Shown: piece by piece, positions 4,947 to 6,458 of the stretch
Layout of the letters: the number at the start of each line of letters is the position of its first letter
Position numbering within the stretch: the first letter of the stretch is position 1
From: Candidatus Poribacteria bacterium
GTDB lineage: Bacteria; Poribacteria; WGA-4E; WGA-3G
Assembly (NCBI GenBank): GCA_009835515.1
Contig: VXXH01000459.1
Coordinates: 1-6,458 of the forward strand
DNA: 6,458 nt
Direction: 5' to 3'
Program-made: the position numbers and the translations under genes
The notes under the pieces: model-generated
Seen by the model: the letters and a program-made list of their open reading frames with translations, nothing else
Told to the model about the DNA's origin: nothing
The model's database searches: none

Positions 4947-6458
4947 CTACTCTTCCTCTTCTGTTTTTGAGGCAGCGATGACCTTCTGCGCAACATCATC
5001 CGGTGCGATGTCATAGTGCGAAAATTCCATCGTGAAGTTACCACGGGCACTCGTCATCGACTTGAGGTCAATTGAATACCGGAGCATCTCCGAAAGCGGG
5101 ATGTTTGCCTGAATGGACTGTTTTTTCCCTAACTGCTCGACACCCATCACCTGTCCGCGCCGTCCATTCAGGTCACCGATAATGTTTCCCATGAACTGTT
5201 CAGGGACTGTGATTGTAACATTCATAACCGGTTCGAGCAGACACGCATCGGCTTGTTCGGCAGCGGCAGCGAAAGCGATAGAACCAGCAATCTGGAACGC
5301 CATGTCTGAAGAATCGACAGGGTGGTATTTACCATCATAGAGATCAATTTGGATGTCAACGACTGGGAAACCCGCAAGTAAACCTCTATCCATTCTCTCT
5401 CGGATGCCTTTTTCGACTGCTGGGATATAGTTGCGCGGGATCGCTCCACCGACAATGTTGTTAACGAACTCAAAACCCTCGCCCCGTTGCAAGGGGGCGA
5501 GATTTATCGTGACATCGCCGAACTGACCTCTGCCACCGGATTGGCGTTTGTGTCGTCCTTGGACTGCCTGGACGGTTCTCCGAATCGTTTCACGGTACGG
5601 GACTTTCGGTGGTTCAACATCCGTCTCTACGCCGAATTTATCTGCCATTCGCTCCCGATTGACGGTGATGTGCAGGTCGCCAAGCCCTGAGACGAGTAGT
5701 TGCTTCGTGACTTCGTTCCGTTCAATTCTAAATACCGGATCCTCTTCAGACATGCGTGTGAGGGATGTCATCAACTTTTCATCATCGCCTTCACGCGTCG
5801 GACGGATCGCGTAAGAGAGCACCGAGTTCGGGAAGTCGATACCTGTGAGTTGGATGGAGGCATCTCTATCGCAGAGGGTGTCGCCTGTTTGCGTCGCGGC
5901 AAGTTTAGTGAGCGCACCAATATCGCCTGCTTCCACCTGTGGCGTGCTAATCGCATTTTTACCGTTCATGAACGTCGTTTTGCCGAGGCGTTCAATTTCT
6001 CTACGCGTTGAATTACTAACTTGGGAATCCCCTTGCAACGTGCCAGAATAAACACGGAAGAAACTCAATTGTCCTGCAAACGGGTCGGCAATCGTTTTGA
6101 AGACAACTGCGGACATTGGGGCATCTGATGACGGTTCGCGGGTTTCTTCCTCATTCTCAGCACTTTTTACCGCCCCAACGTCTACGGGAGATGGGCACCC
6201 GTTTATGAGTGTATCCATCAATTGCTGCACGCCGGTATTGTTCAATGCCGCACCACAGAGTACCGGTGCAAATTGGTTCTCAGAAATGCCGAGTTGTAAG
6301 CCGTTCTGAATTTCTTCGTCAGTGAGTTCGCCTTCAAAAAACTTCTCTATGAGTTCGTCATCGCTTTCTGCTGCGACTTCAACGAGTGCTTCACGCGTTT
6401 CTTCAGCCTGCGCCTCTAATTCTGCCGGGATCTCCGCTTTCGCGGCGCGCTTGTTACC
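4947..6458 (-). CDS. fusA: Elongation factor G, EF-G2-like (5' end beyond window)
   Basis: The last 503 residues of a translational GTPase are present. The frame is open to the window's right edge, so roughly 190 N-terminal residues carrying the main GTPase motifs are missing. The visible part begins in the G-domain insert region (EIPAELEAQAEETREALVE, then APVLCGAALNNTGVQQL). Domain II starts near fragment residue 115 (VFKTIADPFAGQLSFFRVYSGTL), and domain III has EEDPVFRIERNE and SGLGDLHI. Domain IV has its tip loop SGGRGQFGDV at about 307-316, and domain V has LLEPVMNVTITVPEQFMG, GDLNGRRGQVMG and FTMEFSHY. It ends in an acidic TEEEE. HKRQ before the tip loop, the FGDV and the VDSSDMAFQIA segment resemble the EF-G2 paralogue group more than canonical EF-G. 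The usual str-operon neighbours are not downstream. EF-G family assignment is certain and the paralogue type is likely. A TTG at 6245 is internal, not a start. Confidence 0.95.
   Translation of the reverse strand, partial: GNKRAAKAEIPAELEAQAEETREALVEVAAESDDELIEKFFEGELTDEEIQNGLQLGISENQFAPVLCGAALNNTGVQQLMDTLINGCPSPVDVGAVKSAENEEETREPSSDAPMSAVVFKTIADPFAGQLSFFRVYSGTLQGDSQVSNSTRREIERLGKTTFMNGKNAISTPQVEAGDIGALTKLAATQTGDTLCDRDASIQLTGIDFPNSVLSYAIRPTREGDDEKLMTSLTRMSEEDPVFRIERNEVTKQLLVSGLGDLHITVNRERMADKFGVETDVEPPKVPYRETIRRTVQAVQGRHKRQSGGRGQFGDVTINLAPLQRGEGFEFVNNIVGGAIPRNYIPAVEKGIRERMDRGLLAGFPVVDIQIDLYDGKYHPVDSSDMAFQIAGSIAFAAAAEQADACLLEPVMNVTITVPEQFMGNIIGDLNGRRGQVMGVEQLGKKQSIQANIPLSEMLRYSIDLKSMTSARGNFTMEFSHYDIAPDDVAQKVIAASKTEEEE

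Noticed and set aside
6243..6245. TTG as a start codon for a shorter EF-G-like protein
   Set aside because: The same frame stays open to the window edge, and the upstream residues match the EF-G family, so the gene is simply cut by the window.
1..6458. CRISPR array, tRNA, rRNA or transposase
   Set aside because: No regularly spaced direct repeats, no cloverleaf-type or rRNA-like stretch, and no transposase-like reading frame were seen on either strand.

Overview
This window is a bacterial chromosomal segment with four genes on the plus strand (about 258-4167) converging on two genes on the minus strand (6458-4211). Gene content and style suggest Candidatus Poribacteria or a similar sponge/marine heterotroph. 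The pointers are an orphan type II secretion-type pseudopilin, an enolase-superfamily enzyme, a secreted LamG-like protein with an Ala/Lys-rich tail, and intergenic repeats built from variants of AGTTATCAGT and GTTGTCAGTTAA. The taxonomic assignment is an inference from recollection of such genomes, not a database result.

Region 1-257 is noncoding. It holds a good sigma70-type promoter (TTGACA-17-TACACT with an extended TGn), an inverted repeat overlapping its -35 box, and a first copy of the dispersed AACTGA-type repeat. At 258-710 lies a GspG-like major pseudopilin that starts with GTG and carries Gln instead of the usual Glu5 after the cleavage site. Region 711-844 holds a second repeat copy that runs almost up to the start of the next gene.

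At 845-1849 is a short mandelate racemase/muconate lactonizing-type enolase-superfamily protein. Its stop codon lies inside the ribosome binding site of the next gene (1860-2660), an exported LamG/concanavalin A-like protein. After an 88-base leader with alternative hairpins comes an aldehyde dehydrogenase (2749-4167) with an intact active site. These three genes have no recognisable terminator between them and may form one transcription unit. A plausible but unproven theme is sugar-acid or polysaccharide breakdown: an exported carbohydrate-binding-type protein, an acid-sugar dehydratase-type enzyme and an aldehyde oxidiser.

A hairpin at 4179-4206 separates the convergent units. On the minus strand, 4816-4211 encodes a small PD-(D/E)XK nuclease-fold protein. 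Upstream of it is an intrinsic terminator (4938-4918) that ends an elongation factor G gene (6458-4947). The EF-G gene is cut by the right edge of the window, so its GTPase domain is missing here. Its sequence looks more like the EF-G2 paralogue type than the canonical translocase.

No tRNA, rRNA, CRISPR array or transposase was seen. I found no convincing undescribed multigene system. The most interesting signals are the altered metal-ligand position in the enolase-family protein, the Glu5-to-Gln change in the pseudopilin, the repeat pair flanking that gene, and the uncharacterised nuclease-fold gene.
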